DNA of 64,000 nucleotides from the NCBI GenBank assembly GCA_002310235.1, contig DBYO01000048.1, forward strand, positions 1 to 64,000, given 5' to 3'. How positions within the stretch are numbered: position 1 is the first letter of the stretch; every line of letters starts with the position of its first letter. The translations under genes were made by a program, and so were the position numbers. Source of the DNA: Bacteroidales bacterium UBA1184. Lineage in GTDB: Bacteria; Bacteroidota; Bacteroidia; Bacteroidales; ML635J-15. Below the pieces are notes generated by a model. It ran no database searches and was not told the DNA's origin. It was given only the letters and a program-made list of their open reading frames with translations. Positions 34,665 to 43,658 of the stretch are shown here, one piece after another.

Positions 34665-35870
34665 ATGAAAAGACGATTTTTATTTTTAGTCGCGTTGGCA
34701 ATAAGCGCAACGATGTGCTCACAAAATTCGATTGTGGAAAGCAACAACGATTTCACGTTTGACATGTTTAAGCAAGTCAATACCGACGACACTGCTGCTT
34801 CAGGAACAAATACATTTATAAGTCCGTTCAGCATCTACGATGCTTTGGCCATGGCATACGACGGAGCTGCAAAGAAGACTGCTACAGAAATGCGCAAAGT
34901 GATGAAATTCAAGAAGAATCAGACCGAATCACATAATGATTTTGTAAAGTTGCTGAACGAATACAAATCAGACAAGAGTGTTTTCACAATATCGAACGCA
35001 GCAGTCGCCCAGAAGGATTACAAATTCCTCGATTCGTATATGCAGTGTCTCAAGGATTTCGACGCAAGCATATCACAAGCCGACTTCAGCAAAATTGACG
35101 AACGCAACGAAGCTATAAAGAAAATAAACGAATGGGTGTCGAAAAACACTAACAAAAAAATCACTGAGTTGCTTTCGAACAACGATATTGACGAGTTGAC
35201 TAGACTTATCTTGTTGAACGCCATATATTTCAATGCCAATTGGGCAACAGAATTCAAAGCTGACAAGACTAGAAAGATGACTTTCTACGGCAAAAAATCG
35301 GTTGAATATGTCACCGATTTCATGAATGGTACACAAAACGTAGAACTCGGCGGTAGCGACGATGCCCAGATGGTGAAAATCGACTACGAAAAAAATACTG
35401 CTTCCATGTTTGTAATAATGCCTAAGGAAAATGTTGATATAGATGAGTATATATCAGGATTTGACATTAACAAATTCGAGGCTATGGAAAAGTCACTGCA
35501 GACTTTCAAAGCTGATGTATCAATGCCTAAGTTCAAGATTGAATCGAGATTTGAAATGAAAAAATACCTCATGGATATGGGCATAAAGGCAGCATTCTCA
35601 AAGAGCGCTGATTTCTCGAAGATGAATGGAAAAAGCAATTTGCTGATCGACGAAGTTATACATAAGGCAATTGTAGAAGTTTCGGAAAAAGGAACCGAGG
35701 CTGCTGCCGCTACTGCAGTGGTTGTCAGAGAAAAATCAGCAATTGTAAAGGACAATCCCAAAGTGATGATCAACCGTCCGTTTATCTTTGTAATCAGAGA
35801 AAACAAGAACAATGCGATATTGTTCGTTGGAAAATATGTTAAACCTACAACAGAAGTAAAGACCAAGTAA
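34665..35870 (+). CDS. Secreted serpin, inhibitory type
   Basis: 401 residues. A signal peptide (MKRRFLFLVALAISATMCSQ) puts it outside the cytosol; the Cys before SQ does not fit a good lipobox. The serpin fold is shown by NTFISPFSIYDALAMAYDGA, LLNAIYFNANWATEF, VSMPKFKIES and the C-terminal NRPFIFVIREN...AILFVGKYVKP. The reactive-centre hinge EKGTEAAAATAV (small residues at P15-P9) is that of inhibitors, and counting along the loop places Lys357 at P1 and Ser358 at P1', predicting a trypsin-like protease target. ATG 34665 is preferred over TTG 34641 because it starts the signal peptide. A second secreted protein follows after 1 nt. Confidence 0.94.
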   Translation: MKRRFLFLVALAISATMCSQNSIVESNNDFTFDMFKQVNTDDTAASGTNTFISPFSIYDALAMAYDGAAKKTATEMRKVMKFKKNQTESHNDFVKLLNEYKSDKSVFTISNAAVAQKDYKFLDSYMQCLKDFDASISQADFSKIDERNEAIKKINEWVSKNTNKKITELLSNNDIDELTRLILLNAIYFNANWATEFKADKTRKMTFYGKKSVEYVTDFMNGTQNVELGGSDDAQMVKIDYEKNTASMFVIMPKENVDIDEYISGFDINKFEAMEKSLQTFKADVSMPKFKIESRFEMKKYLMDMGIKAAFSKSADFSKMNGKSNLLIDEVIHKAIVEVSEKGTEAAAATAVVVREKSAIVKDNPKVMINRPFIFVIRENKNNAILFVGKYVKPTTEVKTK

Positions 35871-35871
35871 T

Positions 35872-36312
35872 ATGAAAAAGTTAGTTTTGATAGTTGCTAT
35901 TGCAATAGCAAGTTTCTCCGTTTTCGGACAGAATGGATATACTGATTTTGAAACACTTGCTGACATACAAATAAAGACTAAACTTGCACACTCAAAAGCA
36001 AAGGATGCAAGCAGTCCTATCGAATTGTCATTGTTCTTTCAGAATACAGGAACAACCGAAGCCATTGTGTGCTACGAACTTTACATCGAAGATGAAGAGT
36101 CTGGCGAAATACGTCACAGCGGACACAAAACGGTAAAGGTTAGACCAGGTCAGAAGCAAATGGGAAAAATTAGCAACCTTTGCTACGAACTCGTCGGCAA
36201 AAATATCGACGACTATACCAATGGAAAAAAGCGTTGGTATTTCAAGAGCCTGTTAGTTAAGGATTCTGCTACCGATGAAGTCATTGCAACAAGCAGCAAA
36301 ACCGAAGAATAA
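35872..36312 (+). CDS. Secreted protein of unknown function, serpin operon
   Basis: 146 residues. Signal peptide MKKLVLIVAIAIASFSVFGQ, cleavage near residue 20. The mature part reads like one immunoglobulin-like beta sandwich (ELSLFFQNTGTTEAIVCYEL, then HSGHKTVKVRPGQKQM). It begins one nucleotide after the serpin stop and is followed by a terminator, so it is expressed with the serpin; a shared role (for example, both at the cell surface) is possible but not shown. Confidence 0.75.
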   Translation: MKKLVLIVAIAIASFSVFGQNGYTDFETLADIQIKTKLAHSKAKDASSPIELSLFFQNTGTTEAIVCYELYIEDEESGEIRHSGHKTVKVRPGQKQMGKISNLCYELVGKNIDDYTNGKKRWYFKSLLVKDSATDEVIATSSKTEE

Positions 36313-36328
36313 ACAAAAAATATCACGT

Positions 36329-36359
36329 AAAAAAGCTCCACAATGTGGGGCTTTTTTTG
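36329..36359 (+). terminator. Rho-independent terminator of the serpin operon
   Basis: AGCTCCAC (36334-36341) pairs with GTGGGGCT (36345-36352) with one G-T pair and a 3-nt loop, followed by a T-run. Confidence 0.85.
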
Positions 36360-36394
36360 TTCATAAGCAGTGTAAAAAGAATAATCGAAAAATC

Positions 36395-36425
36395 TTTGTG
36401 CTTTGTTGCATATTATATATTTTTG
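36395..36425 (+). promoter_or_regulatory. Consensus Bacteroidota promoter of tdh
   Basis: TTTG (36395-36398), 19 nt, TATTTTTG (36418-36425), 35 nt before the ATG. Confidence 0.8.
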
Positions 36426-36460
36426 CCAAACATTTGAAATCGATTTTTAAGTATAAAACA

Positions 36461-37408
36461 ATGAAAAACATATTGATTATTGGTGCAGGTGGTCAGATTG
36501 GTTCTGAATTGACACGCAACCTGCGCGACATTTATGGCGACAACCATGTTATTTGCTCCGATTTGCGTCCTCTAAAGGGACAAGATTACGAACGCGGTCC
36601 TATTGAACGCATTGACTCCACTCAAGTTATGCAAATTGCTGCAGCTGTAAAGAAGTACAACATCGATACTATTTACAATCTTGCTGCAATATTGAGCGCA
36701 ACTGCCGAACTTAACCCGATGTTGGGTTGGAACGTAGGTATCGGTTCTTTAGTCAACTGCCTCGAAGTGGCTCGTCTGTTCAACTGTGCTGTGTTCACAC
36801 CAAGTAGCATTGGAGCATTCGGTCCCAGCACTCCTCACGACAACACACCACAGGACACAATCCAGCGTCCTAACACTATTTATGGTGTAACAAAGGTTAC
36901 TGGCGAGTTGCTTAGCGACTACTATTTCACCCGTTTCGGTGTTGACACACGTAGCGTACGTTTCCCAGGACTCATCAGTCACCTTACATTGCCAGGCGGT
37001 GGTACAACCGACTATGCAGTGGAAATTTACTACGCAGCTGTTAAGGGAGAAAAGTTTGTTTGCCCACTCAAGAAAGGAACATTCATGGACATGATGTATA
37101 TGCCTGATGCACAAAAGGCTATGATTGACATTATGGAAGCAGACCCATCAAAGCTCGTACACCGCAACAGCTTCAATGTTACCGCAATGAGCTTCGATCC
37201 GGAAATCATCTACAATGCAATCAAAAAGCATTATCCCAACTTCGAAATGGTTTACGAACCAGAACCGATAAAACAGGCAATTGCCGACAGTTGGCCAAAC
37301 AAGATGGACGACAGCTGCGCTCGCAACGAATGGGGATGGAAACCTCAGTACGACCTAGACCGCATGACCGAGGACATGATACTGAACCTGAAGAAGAAAC
37401 TCCTTTAA
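36461..37408 (+). CDS. tdh: L-threonine 3-dehydrogenase, SDR type
   Basis: 315 residues. It oxidises L-threonine to 2-amino-3-ketobutyrate with NAD+. The Rossmann motif is IIGAGGQIGSEL, the extended-SDR catalytic pair is in YGVTKVTGE (Tyr and Lys), preceded by FTPSSIGAFG, and VRFPGLIS plus GTTDYAVEIYYAA are features of the UDP-galactose-epimerase-like threonine dehydrogenases rather than the zinc-dependent type. No kbl (2-amino-3-ketobutyrate ligase) is adjacent. The ATG at 36461 is 35 nt after a consensus promoter; it is monocistronic, ending at a bidirectional terminator. Confidence 0.9.
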   Translation: MKNILIIGAGGQIGSELTRNLRDIYGDNHVICSDLRPLKGQDYERGPIERIDSTQVMQIAAAVKKYNIDTIYNLAAILSATAELNPMLGWNVGIGSLVNCLEVARLFNCAVFTPSSIGAFGPSTPHDNTPQDTIQRPNTIYGVTKVTGELLSDYYFTRFGVDTRSVRFPGLISHLTLPGGGTTDYAVEIYYAAVKGEKFVCPLKKGTFMDMMYMPDAQKAMIDIMEADPSKLVHRNSFNVTAMSFDPEIIYNAIKKHYPNFEMVYEPEPIKQAIADSWPNKMDDSCARNEWGWKPQYDLDRMTEDMILNLKKKLL

Positions 37409-37423
37409 TTTGAATTAAATAAC

Positions 37424-37450
37424 AAAAAGGCTGCAAACGCAGCCTTTTTT
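37424..37450. terminator. Bidirectional rho-independent terminator between tdh and nadE
   Basis: AAAAAGGCTGC (37424-37434), loop AAAC, GCAGCCTTTTTT (37439-37450). Confidence 0.88.
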
Positions 37451-37453
37451 GTT

Positions 37454-39046
37454 TTAATACTTTGCTACCAGCGGTACGCTTTGCGAATGTCCGAACGGAC
37501 AAGATGAAACTTTGAGTATCGGCGGAGCCTGGAAACGCTTGTATTCTACACGTTTAGTAAGTTTCAAAACAAAGTCAACTGTTTCTGCATCAAATCCTTT
37601 GGCTTTTATTTCATCGGCTGTCATATTGCCCTCGAGGTAACAATTGAGAATAGCATCAAGAATGTCGTATGGAGGCAACGAATCCTGATCCTTCTGGTCT
37701 GGACGCAACTCAGCCGACGGTGCTTTGTCGATTATATTCTGAGGGATAATGTTTCCACAATGTTCGTTTATATACCTTGCTAGCCTATAAACCTCTGTCT
37801 TATATACATCACCAAGAAGCGATAACGAACCGCACATGTCACCATATAGCGTCGAGTAACCGACGGCTTCCTCGCTCTTGTTAGATGTATTGAGCAGAAT
37901 ATTGCCAAACTTATTCGAATATGCCATCAGTATGCTGCCACGCAGACGAGCTTGAATATTTTCCTCAGCGAGGCCAGGTTTTGTTCCATCGAAAGCCTCA
38001 GCCATTGCAGTTCCAAAAGCATTACGTAAATCTTCAATTGGAATAATGTGATAGCTTGATTTCGTGCGTTTTAACATTTCCAAAGAATCATCTATAGAAT
38101 GCGAACTCGAATAGCAAGTCGGCATAAGTATCGAATGAACATTTTCACATCCAAGAGCATTAACTGCAAGAGCCAATACAACAGCCGAATCGATTCCTCC
38201 CGACAATCCGAGAACAGCCGTCTTGAAGTTCATCTTTGCAAAATAGTCGCGCAAACCTAGTGTTATTGCACGGAAAATGCTTTCTGTTGTATCAATTTTG
38301 CGAAGCTCCTCTCCTGCCGACTTAAATGATTTTGTTTCAACATATTGCAAATCTTCTTCAAACGACTTGCATTCTGCAATTACCTTACCATCAGCATTGA
38401 AAGCGATGCTACGACCTTCGTATATCAGATTGGTATTGGCACCAACTTGGTTTACGTTCAATAAGGGCAAACCATATTTCTTAGCAACTGCTGACAAATC
38501 CGGCAAATGACTATCGTCGTGTGCATACGGAACAGCCGAAATATTAACTATAAAGTCAGGATTCAACTTAGCAATAATATCCATCGGATAATCAACAACA
38601 TCGCAACCAACGGTGAGAGCAATTTTAACACCATTTAGATTTATAAGGTCGAACTTGTCGCTTGGCTCAAAATACCTATACTCGTCAATTACACCAGCAT
38701 CGGGCAATACGGTCTTGCACTGCGACATCACATTACCATCAACTATGAATAATGCAGCATTCAGCAGTCGTTTCCCATGTTTGGCTACATTTGTCAACGG
38801 AGCACCGATAATAATCGGAATATCAGCGCATTCGGCAACAATTTTCTCAACTGCCGCATTGCAATCATCAACAAAATCGGTACGTTCAAGCAAATCGTCT
38901 GGACAATATCCGCATACCGACAATTCTGAAAAAACAACAAGGTCTGCACCATTTTTCTTTGCTTCCTTTGCTGTTAAAATGATTTTTTGCGCATTGGATT
39001 CGAAATTTCCAATGTGATAATTTAATTGTGCAAGAGCTATTTTCAT
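37454..39046 (-). CDS. nadE: Glutamine-dependent NAD+ synthetase
   Basis: 530 residues. Amidates deamido-NAD to NAD+. The N-terminal nitrilase-like glutaminase domain (about 1-240) contains the Glu (FSELSVCGY), Lys and Cys (VGCDVVDYP) triad regions. The C-terminal synthetase domain has the P-loop LGLSGGIDSAVVLALAV and the SSKSEEA-type signature (NTSNKSEEAVGYSTLYGD). The ATG at 39046 gives the family N-terminus MKIALAQLNYHIGN; a longer start at 39145 only adds an unrelated sequence. With nadD at 16896 the window carries both last steps of NAD synthesis. Confidence 0.96.
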   Translation of the reverse strand: MKIALAQLNYHIGNFESNAQKIILTAKEAKKNGADLVVFSELSVCGYCPDDLLERTDFVDDCNAAVEKIVAECADIPIIIGAPLTNVAKHGKRLLNAALFIVDGNVMSQCKTVLPDAGVIDEYRYFEPSDKFDLINLNGVKIALTVGCDVVDYPMDIIAKLNPDFIVNISAVPYAHDDSHLPDLSAVAKKYGLPLLNVNQVGANTNLIYEGRSIAFNADGKVIAECKSFEEDLQYVETKSFKSAGEELRKIDTTESIFRAITLGLRDYFAKMNFKTAVLGLSGGIDSAVVLALAVNALGCENVHSILMPTCYSSSHSIDDSLEMLKRTKSSYHIIPIEDLRNAFGTAMAEAFDGTKPGLAEENIQARLRGSILMAYSNKFGNILLNTSNKSEEAVGYSTLYGDMCGSLSLLGDVYKTEVYRLARYINEHCGNIIPQNIIDKAPSAELRPDQKDQDSLPPYDILDAILNCYLEGNMTADEIKAKGFDAETVDFVLKLTKRVEYKRFQAPPILKVSSCPFGHSQSVPLVAKY

Positions 39047-39198
39047 TGTTTTATTTTTTTGCGGTGCGAAAATAATACAAAATCGGAGTTTTATCAATGT
39101 TTTTTTGTTAATATGGCAAAAATATAGCACATATCTAATGAACAATCAATTTTTAAAATCTTTCCCTCACAATTGTTTCTATTATTTTTATTTATTTG

Positions 39199-39206
39199 TA
39201 ATTTTG
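39199..39206 (+). promoter_or_regulatory. -7 box (TAATTTTG) at the head of the polysaccharide locus
   Basis: Exact TAnnTTTG match 18 nt before the first gene. The nearest upstream TTG (39173) is 23 nt away, a little long. No antiterminator-type gene (UpxY/UpxZ) is seen. Confidence 0.5.
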
Positions 39207-39224
39207 CAAAAAATATAAATTAAC

Positions 39225-40058
39225 ATGTTAGAAAAAATTACGTTGAAAATAAAGATAATTATCGTAATCTCAGTCACCTGCATTGCAGCAATTGCGACTT
39301 ATCTTGTTACAATAAGTAAACCCCAGCTATATGCAGTCAATTCATCTTTTTTTGTCCAAACCCTACCAATAAAGACATCGATGGATATCAACAAACACGT
39401 CGTTGCGTCATTAAATGACAGAAATATTGTTGATTCTGTATCGACTGTATATAACATAAATAGAGGAATATACGCAAGTAGAGTTTCGGCCTCTGTCGAT
39501 TCAAGAAAATGCATAACTCTAATAGTTTCATCAGAAAAGCCAGAAGAAGCTGCAGGAATGTCAGACCTGATTATAACCCTATTAAACAAGAATTTAAAAG
39601 ATCTTATCGCGTCACAGTCTCAATATAATATACAGAGAATCAAGTATCAAATGGAAGATAAGATTAAGAATCTTGATTCGTTGAAAGCCGAGATTTCATT
39701 GATTGACAGTACAATTTCACAAAAAGTATCGAAATCGGGCACTAGGAAAGACATTCTTACCGAACACAAGATACTCCTAGAAGAGAACCCAGAATACATA
39801 TTCAAAAGCAAACTTATCGAGAAACTGGCAAACGACTATGGCGCTATGATATCGGAATTGGCAGAAATTCAAAACCAAATACAAAACCAAAACTACATCA
39901 CAATAATCAGCGCTCCCGATTCAAACATGGCTTATAAAAAAACAAATAAAACAAAAAAAATATTTATAGTTACATTTATTTCGTTTATATGCTCAATATG
40001 TGCAGTATCATTCATTGGCATGGTAAGGCAGCGCAAAAGTAACAGCGCCAGTAAATAA
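39225..40058 (+). CDS. Wzz-like polysaccharide chain-length determinant protein
   Basis: 277 residues. One membrane helix at each end (about 8-28 and about 240-262), with a periplasmic middle containing coiled-coil helices (about 120-220), is the Wzz/BexC layout. The PQLYAVNSSFFVQTLP start is typical of the beta strand after TM1. It has no tyrosine-kinase domain. It would set glycan chain length together with the Wzy polymerase encoded further down. It is the first gene of the locus, and the flippase begins 9 nt after its stop. Confidence 0.82.
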   Translation: MLEKITLKIKIIIVISVTCIAAIATYLVTISKPQLYAVNSSFFVQTLPIKTSMDINKHVVASLNDRNIVDSVSTVYNINRGIYASRVSASVDSRKCITLIVSSEKPEEAAGMSDLIITLLNKNLKDLIASQSQYNIQRIKYQMEDKIKNLDSLKAEISLIDSTISQKVSKSGTRKDILTEHKILLEENPEYIFKSKLIEKLANDYGAMISELAEIQNQIQNQNYITIISAPDSNMAYKKTNKTKKIFIVTFISFICSICAVSFIGMVRQRKSNSASK

Positions 40059-40067
40059 ATACAAACG

Positions 40068-41591
40068 ATGAGCGATAGCATCAATATAAAAAGAGTTGCT
40101 AAGAACACTGCCATTCTATATGTACGGGTGCTTATCGTAATGCTTGTCAGCATATACACATCACGTGTTGTACTTAGAATACTTGGCGTTGAGGACTACG
40201 GCACCTACAATGTTGTCGCTGGAGCGGTGGCATTATTCGGTTTTCTGAACACAGCCATGTCTATGGCAACACAACGTTTCCTTAATTATGAATTGGGACG
40301 GAAAAACGAGGAGGGTCTGAAGGCCGTCTTTAACATGTCTCTAAAAATACACTTGTACATAAGCATAATACTTCTTGTGTTGGCGGAATCTGTCGGTTTA
40401 TGGCTGATATATACGCAGTTGGAAATACCTCCTCAAAGATTTTCGGCTGCCATGTACGCATACCAACTGGCAATAGTTTCGATGCTAATAAACATAATAA
40501 CCGTTCCATACACATCGGCAATTTTGGCACATGAAAAGATGAACATATATGCATATATATGTATCATCGAAGCCTTATTGAAACTGGGATTAGTATTTTT
40601 GTTGCCGATGTTGAGCTTCGACAAGCTCATAATATACTCCATATTAATGTCATCCGTACAAATTTTAGTTTTCCTGTCCTATTACATTTATACTAAGCTC
40701 AATTTGAAAGAATGCAACTTTTCGTTTTCAATGTGGGACAAGAACCTATTCAAGCAAATGTCGGGATTCATCGGATGGAACATATGCGGACAAATTGCCC
40801 AGATGCTCAGCGTACATGGGGTTAATATGCTCATGAATGTCTTTTATGGTGTAGTTGTAAATGCAGCCATGTCTATAACAAATCAGGTAAATGGAGCTAT
40901 TGTTATGTTTGTCAACAACTTCCAAACCTCGTTCCGCCCGCAGATAATGAAAAGTTATGCCGCAGAAGAATATAATGAAGTCAATAGGTTTGCTTACATT
41001 TTTTCAAAATACTCATTCTTCTTGCTATATATTTTATCGGTGCCAATTTTGTTTAATATCGACATAATACTAGACATTTGGCTGGAAACGCCGCCGGAAC
41101 ACACGGCAGCTTTCTGCAAACTTGTATTCTGGTATTCGTACCTTGAAGCATTGGGAATGCCACTTGTGATGGCAATCATGGCATCGGGGAAAAACAAATA
41201 CTACCAGATATTTTTCAGCATTACACTATCGTTGAACATTATAATATCCTACATATTCCTAAAACTTGGATATCCTCCAGAGATAGTGTTTATAATCAAA
41301 GTATTCGTCTCTCTATTTATAATAGCCGTAAGAATTTATTTTGCAAAAAAACAGTCATTCATATCGCCCAAAGACTTCATCACAAAATCGCTTGTCCCTT
41401 CGTGTATTGTACTAATAACAACGTTGCCAATATATTATTTGCTAAGAATTCCATATGGGACAAGCATTGCCACAAACATATTATTGACTATTGCTCTTGA
41501 AACCATAATATTACTTGTAATATATTTTATCGGAATCAACAAACAAGAACGAATCTTTTTGCTTGGACTAATAAAACGGAAAGTAAAATAA
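40068..41591 (+). CDS. Wzx-like oligosaccharide flippase
   Basis: 507 residues with about twelve to fourteen membrane helices. The N-terminal RVAKNTAILYVRVLIVMLVS, YTSRVVLRILGVEDYGTYN and the mid-protein SFRPQIMKSYAAEEY fit the polysaccharide-biosynthesis (MVF/Wzx) family, which moves undecaprenyl-linked repeat units across the inner membrane. Its presence next to Wzz and Wzy defines the locus as Wzx/Wzy-dependent. Its stop overlaps the next start by one base. Confidence 0.92.
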   Translation: MSDSINIKRVAKNTAILYVRVLIVMLVSIYTSRVVLRILGVEDYGTYNVVAGAVALFGFLNTAMSMATQRFLNYELGRKNEEGLKAVFNMSLKIHLYISIILLVLAESVGLWLIYTQLEIPPQRFSAAMYAYQLAIVSMLINIITVPYTSAILAHEKMNIYAYICIIEALLKLGLVFLLPMLSFDKLIIYSILMSSVQILVFLSYYIYTKLNLKECNFSFSMWDKNLFKQMSGFIGWNICGQIAQMLSVHGVNMLMNVFYGVVVNAAMSITNQVNGAIVMFVNNFQTSFRPQIMKSYAAEEYNEVNRFAYIFSKYSFFLLYILSVPILFNIDIILDIWLETPPEHTAAFCKLVFWYSYLEALGMPLVMAIMASGKNKYYQIFFSITLSLNIIISYIFLKLGYPPEIVFIIKVFVSLFIIAVRIYFAKKQSFISPKDFITKSLVPSCIVLITTLPIYYLLRIPYGTSIATNILLTIALETIILLVIYFIGINKQERIFLLGLIKRKVK

Positions 41592-42511
41592 TGCATACGA
41601 TTGAAAAGATAAAGAACGATTTGATTAATCTTGGTATAAAATCTGGAGATACATTGTTCCTTCGGATTTCGTATCGGGCTGTTGGCAAGATAGAAGGTGG
41701 CCCCAAATCGTTTATCGATGCACTGCTTGATGTCGTAGGTACAGACGGCACAATAATACTGACAGCTTTCCCAAAGAAATACATAAGGCAATTTAGGTTC
41801 TTACACAGACGACAAATACTGACTGACAAAACACAACTGAAAACTCTTACCGGAGTAATGTCGGAATTTGCAATAACACACCCAGAAGCCAAAATATCAC
41901 GCAAATTGGAATTCCCTTTCGTTGCAATAGGGAAAAATGCAGATTACCTGACATCTAATCATACTCACGACAAGAATGCCTACTGGATAATAGAAGAAGC
42001 AATAATAAAATTCAACTGCAAATGCCTGCGAATTGGTGGCGAACCTCTATTCGGAACTACGCATTTGTCGCTTGAAAAGTGCCTAAGAGACAAAGGCGAA
42101 AACCAAACCAACATAAGATATGGAATCTATGTTATGGAAAACGGACGAACAAAATGGTACGACACGCCCAATGTGCTATTTTGCAAAAACGCTTTTAATA
42201 GAAACAACAGTCGCATTCATCCAATAGCAACTATATCGGAAGGCACGGTCGGAAACGGATATGCAATAATTACTGATATGCGCAAGGCATACAACGAAGA
42301 GGTAAAAATATTTTCAGAAGACATTCGTAACGCTACATGTGACGACCCCAATTGCATAACATGCAGAACATCGTATTCATTTTCTGACACAACGAACTTT
42401 AGATTCATGCTTAGACAGACGGCAAGGATATTCTCCTCTGAATACAAACAAACAATAAAAGCTATAATACAGACAATTGAACGAATATTTTTCGGAATAA
42501 AAGTTATATAA
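41591..42511 (+). CDS. AAC(3)-family N-acyltransferase, divergent
   Basis: 306 residues. The opening LINLGIKSGDTLFLRISYRAVG, the IDALLDVVGTDGTIILTAF stretch and the FVAIGKNADYL segment match the aminoglycoside 3-N-acetyltransferase fold. In canonical members a HPTHSxAAxG motif precedes this; here the corresponding residues read KLEFPFVAIG, so the usual His-Pro-x-His-Ser is missing. A Cys-rich DDPNCITCRTSY lies near residue 255. Inside a polysaccharide locus it more likely acylates an amino sugar or amino acid than an antibiotic. It is cytosolic. The overlap with wzx by one base and the CapA-like gene just 1 nt beyond indicate a tight operon. Confidence 0.85.
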   Translation: MHTIEKIKNDLINLGIKSGDTLFLRISYRAVGKIEGGPKSFIDALLDVVGTDGTIILTAFPKKYIRQFRFLHRRQILTDKTQLKTLTGVMSEFAITHPEAKISRKLEFPFVAIGKNADYLTSNHTHDKNAYWIIEEAIIKFNCKCLRIGGEPLFGTTHLSLEKCLRDKGENQTNIRYGIYVMENGRTKWYDTPNVLFCKNAFNRNNSRIHPIATISEGTVGNGYAIITDMRKAYNEEVKIFSEDIRNATCDDPNCITCRTSYSFSDTTNFRFMLRQTARIFSSEYKQTIKAIIQTIERIFFGIKVI

Positions 42512-42512
42512 C

Positions 42513-43658
42513 ATGGCACGCATACTGATAGCGGGAGATTTTGTCCCATACTATAGAATAAAACAGCAAATAGAAGACGGCAAGTTTTCTGAAGTATTTG
42601 GCTCTACGCAATCATATACAGGCAAAGCAGACTATTCGATAGTTAACTTTGAATCGCCAGTAGTTAACCGCAACGCATTCCCTATCTCAAAGACTGGACC
42701 TAACTTAAAATGTACAGCTAAAGCGATAGAAGCTATTAAATATGCAGGTTTCAACTGTATCACCCTAGCCAACAACCACATTCGCGACTATGGAGATGTT
42801 GGAGTTGAAAGTACAATTGAAATTTGCAAAAAGAATGGAATTGAATATGTAGGAGGCGGACTAAATAAAAAAGATGCAGAAAAAATACTATTCAAGAATA
42901 TTGAGGGAAAAAAGTTTGCAATAATTAACGTATGCGAAAATGAATGGTCAGTAGCTACGGAAAGCTATGCAGGCGCCGCCGCGATAAATCCCATCAGCAA
43001 CTACCACACAATAAAGGAAGCGAAATGCAATGCAGACTATGTTTTAGTTATAACTCACGGAGGAATAGAACTTTACGACCTCCCTACCCCAAGAATGCAA
43101 GAATTGTATAGATTTTATGTTGAAGCAGGCGCCGATGCAGTAGTCAATCATCACCAACATTGCTATTCAGGGTACGAAATATATATGGGAAAACCCATTT
43201 TCTATGGATTAGGAAATTTCTGTTTTGATGTAGCCCCCCAGTACAACAGCCCGTTATGGCAAAATGGATATATGGTGAATTTAAATTTCGTCGGCGACGA
43301 AATTACCTTTGAACTATCCCCATACGTACAAGGCAAAGACGACAATCCTACGATACAATTTCTAAACGGCATTGACAGTATAAGAGAAAACATCGACAGG
43401 CTAAATGCAATTATTGGGACCCCCAGAGCCTTGGCTGATGAATTCGACAAGTTTGCAAACAAGCAGACACAAAGCTATATTGATGTGCTTGAACCTTTTG
43501 AAAACAGATACATAAGAAAGTTAATACACATGAAGTTATTCCCAAGACTTGTCACCGCATCGAACAAAAAACTGCTACTGAATCTTATCAGATGCGAGTC
43601 GCACAGGGAAATACTAATGTCAATATTGGAAAAAGACTATGACAGAAATTACAAATAG
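42513..43658 (+). CDS. CapA-like metallophosphatase family protein, cytosolic
   Basis: 381 residues. It shows the PGA_cap metallophosphatase core: AGDFVPYY, VNFESPVV, TLANNHIRDYG, VITHGGIELY and VNHHQHCYSGYE carry the expected Asp, Glu, Asn-His, His and His-His metal residues. The core begins at residue 1 with no membrane anchor or signal peptide, unlike CapA of poly-gamma-glutamate systems, which points to a cytosolic substrate. A C-terminal helical part (about 300-381) is unassigned. The end overlaps the opine dehydrogenase start by 20 bp. Confidence 0.88.
   Translation: MARILIAGDFVPYYRIKQQIEDGKFSEVFGSTQSYTGKADYSIVNFESPVVNRNAFPISKTGPNLKCTAKAIEAIKYAGFNCITLANNHIRDYGDVGVESTIEICKKNGIEYVGGGLNKKDAEKILFKNIEGKKFAIINVCENEWSVATESYAGAAAINPISNYHTIKEAKCNADYVLVITHGGIELYDLPTPRMQELYRFYVEAGADAVVNHHQHCYSGYEIYMGKPIFYGLGNFCFDVAPQYNSPLWQNGYMVNLNFVGDEITFELSPYVQGKDDNPTIQFLNGIDSIRENIDRLNAIIGTPRALADEFDKFANKQTQSYIDVLEPFENRYIRKLIHMKLFPRLVTASNKKLLLNLIRCESHREILMSILEKDYDRNYK

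Noticed and set aside
34665..35870. Serpin as eukaryotic contamination
   Set aside because: A bacterial signal peptide, consensus Bacteroidota promoter, operon partner and rho-independent terminator show it is a native bacterial gene.
41591..42511. Aminoglycoside resistance gene
   Set aside because: The catalytic motif is absent and the gene lies inside a glycan locus.
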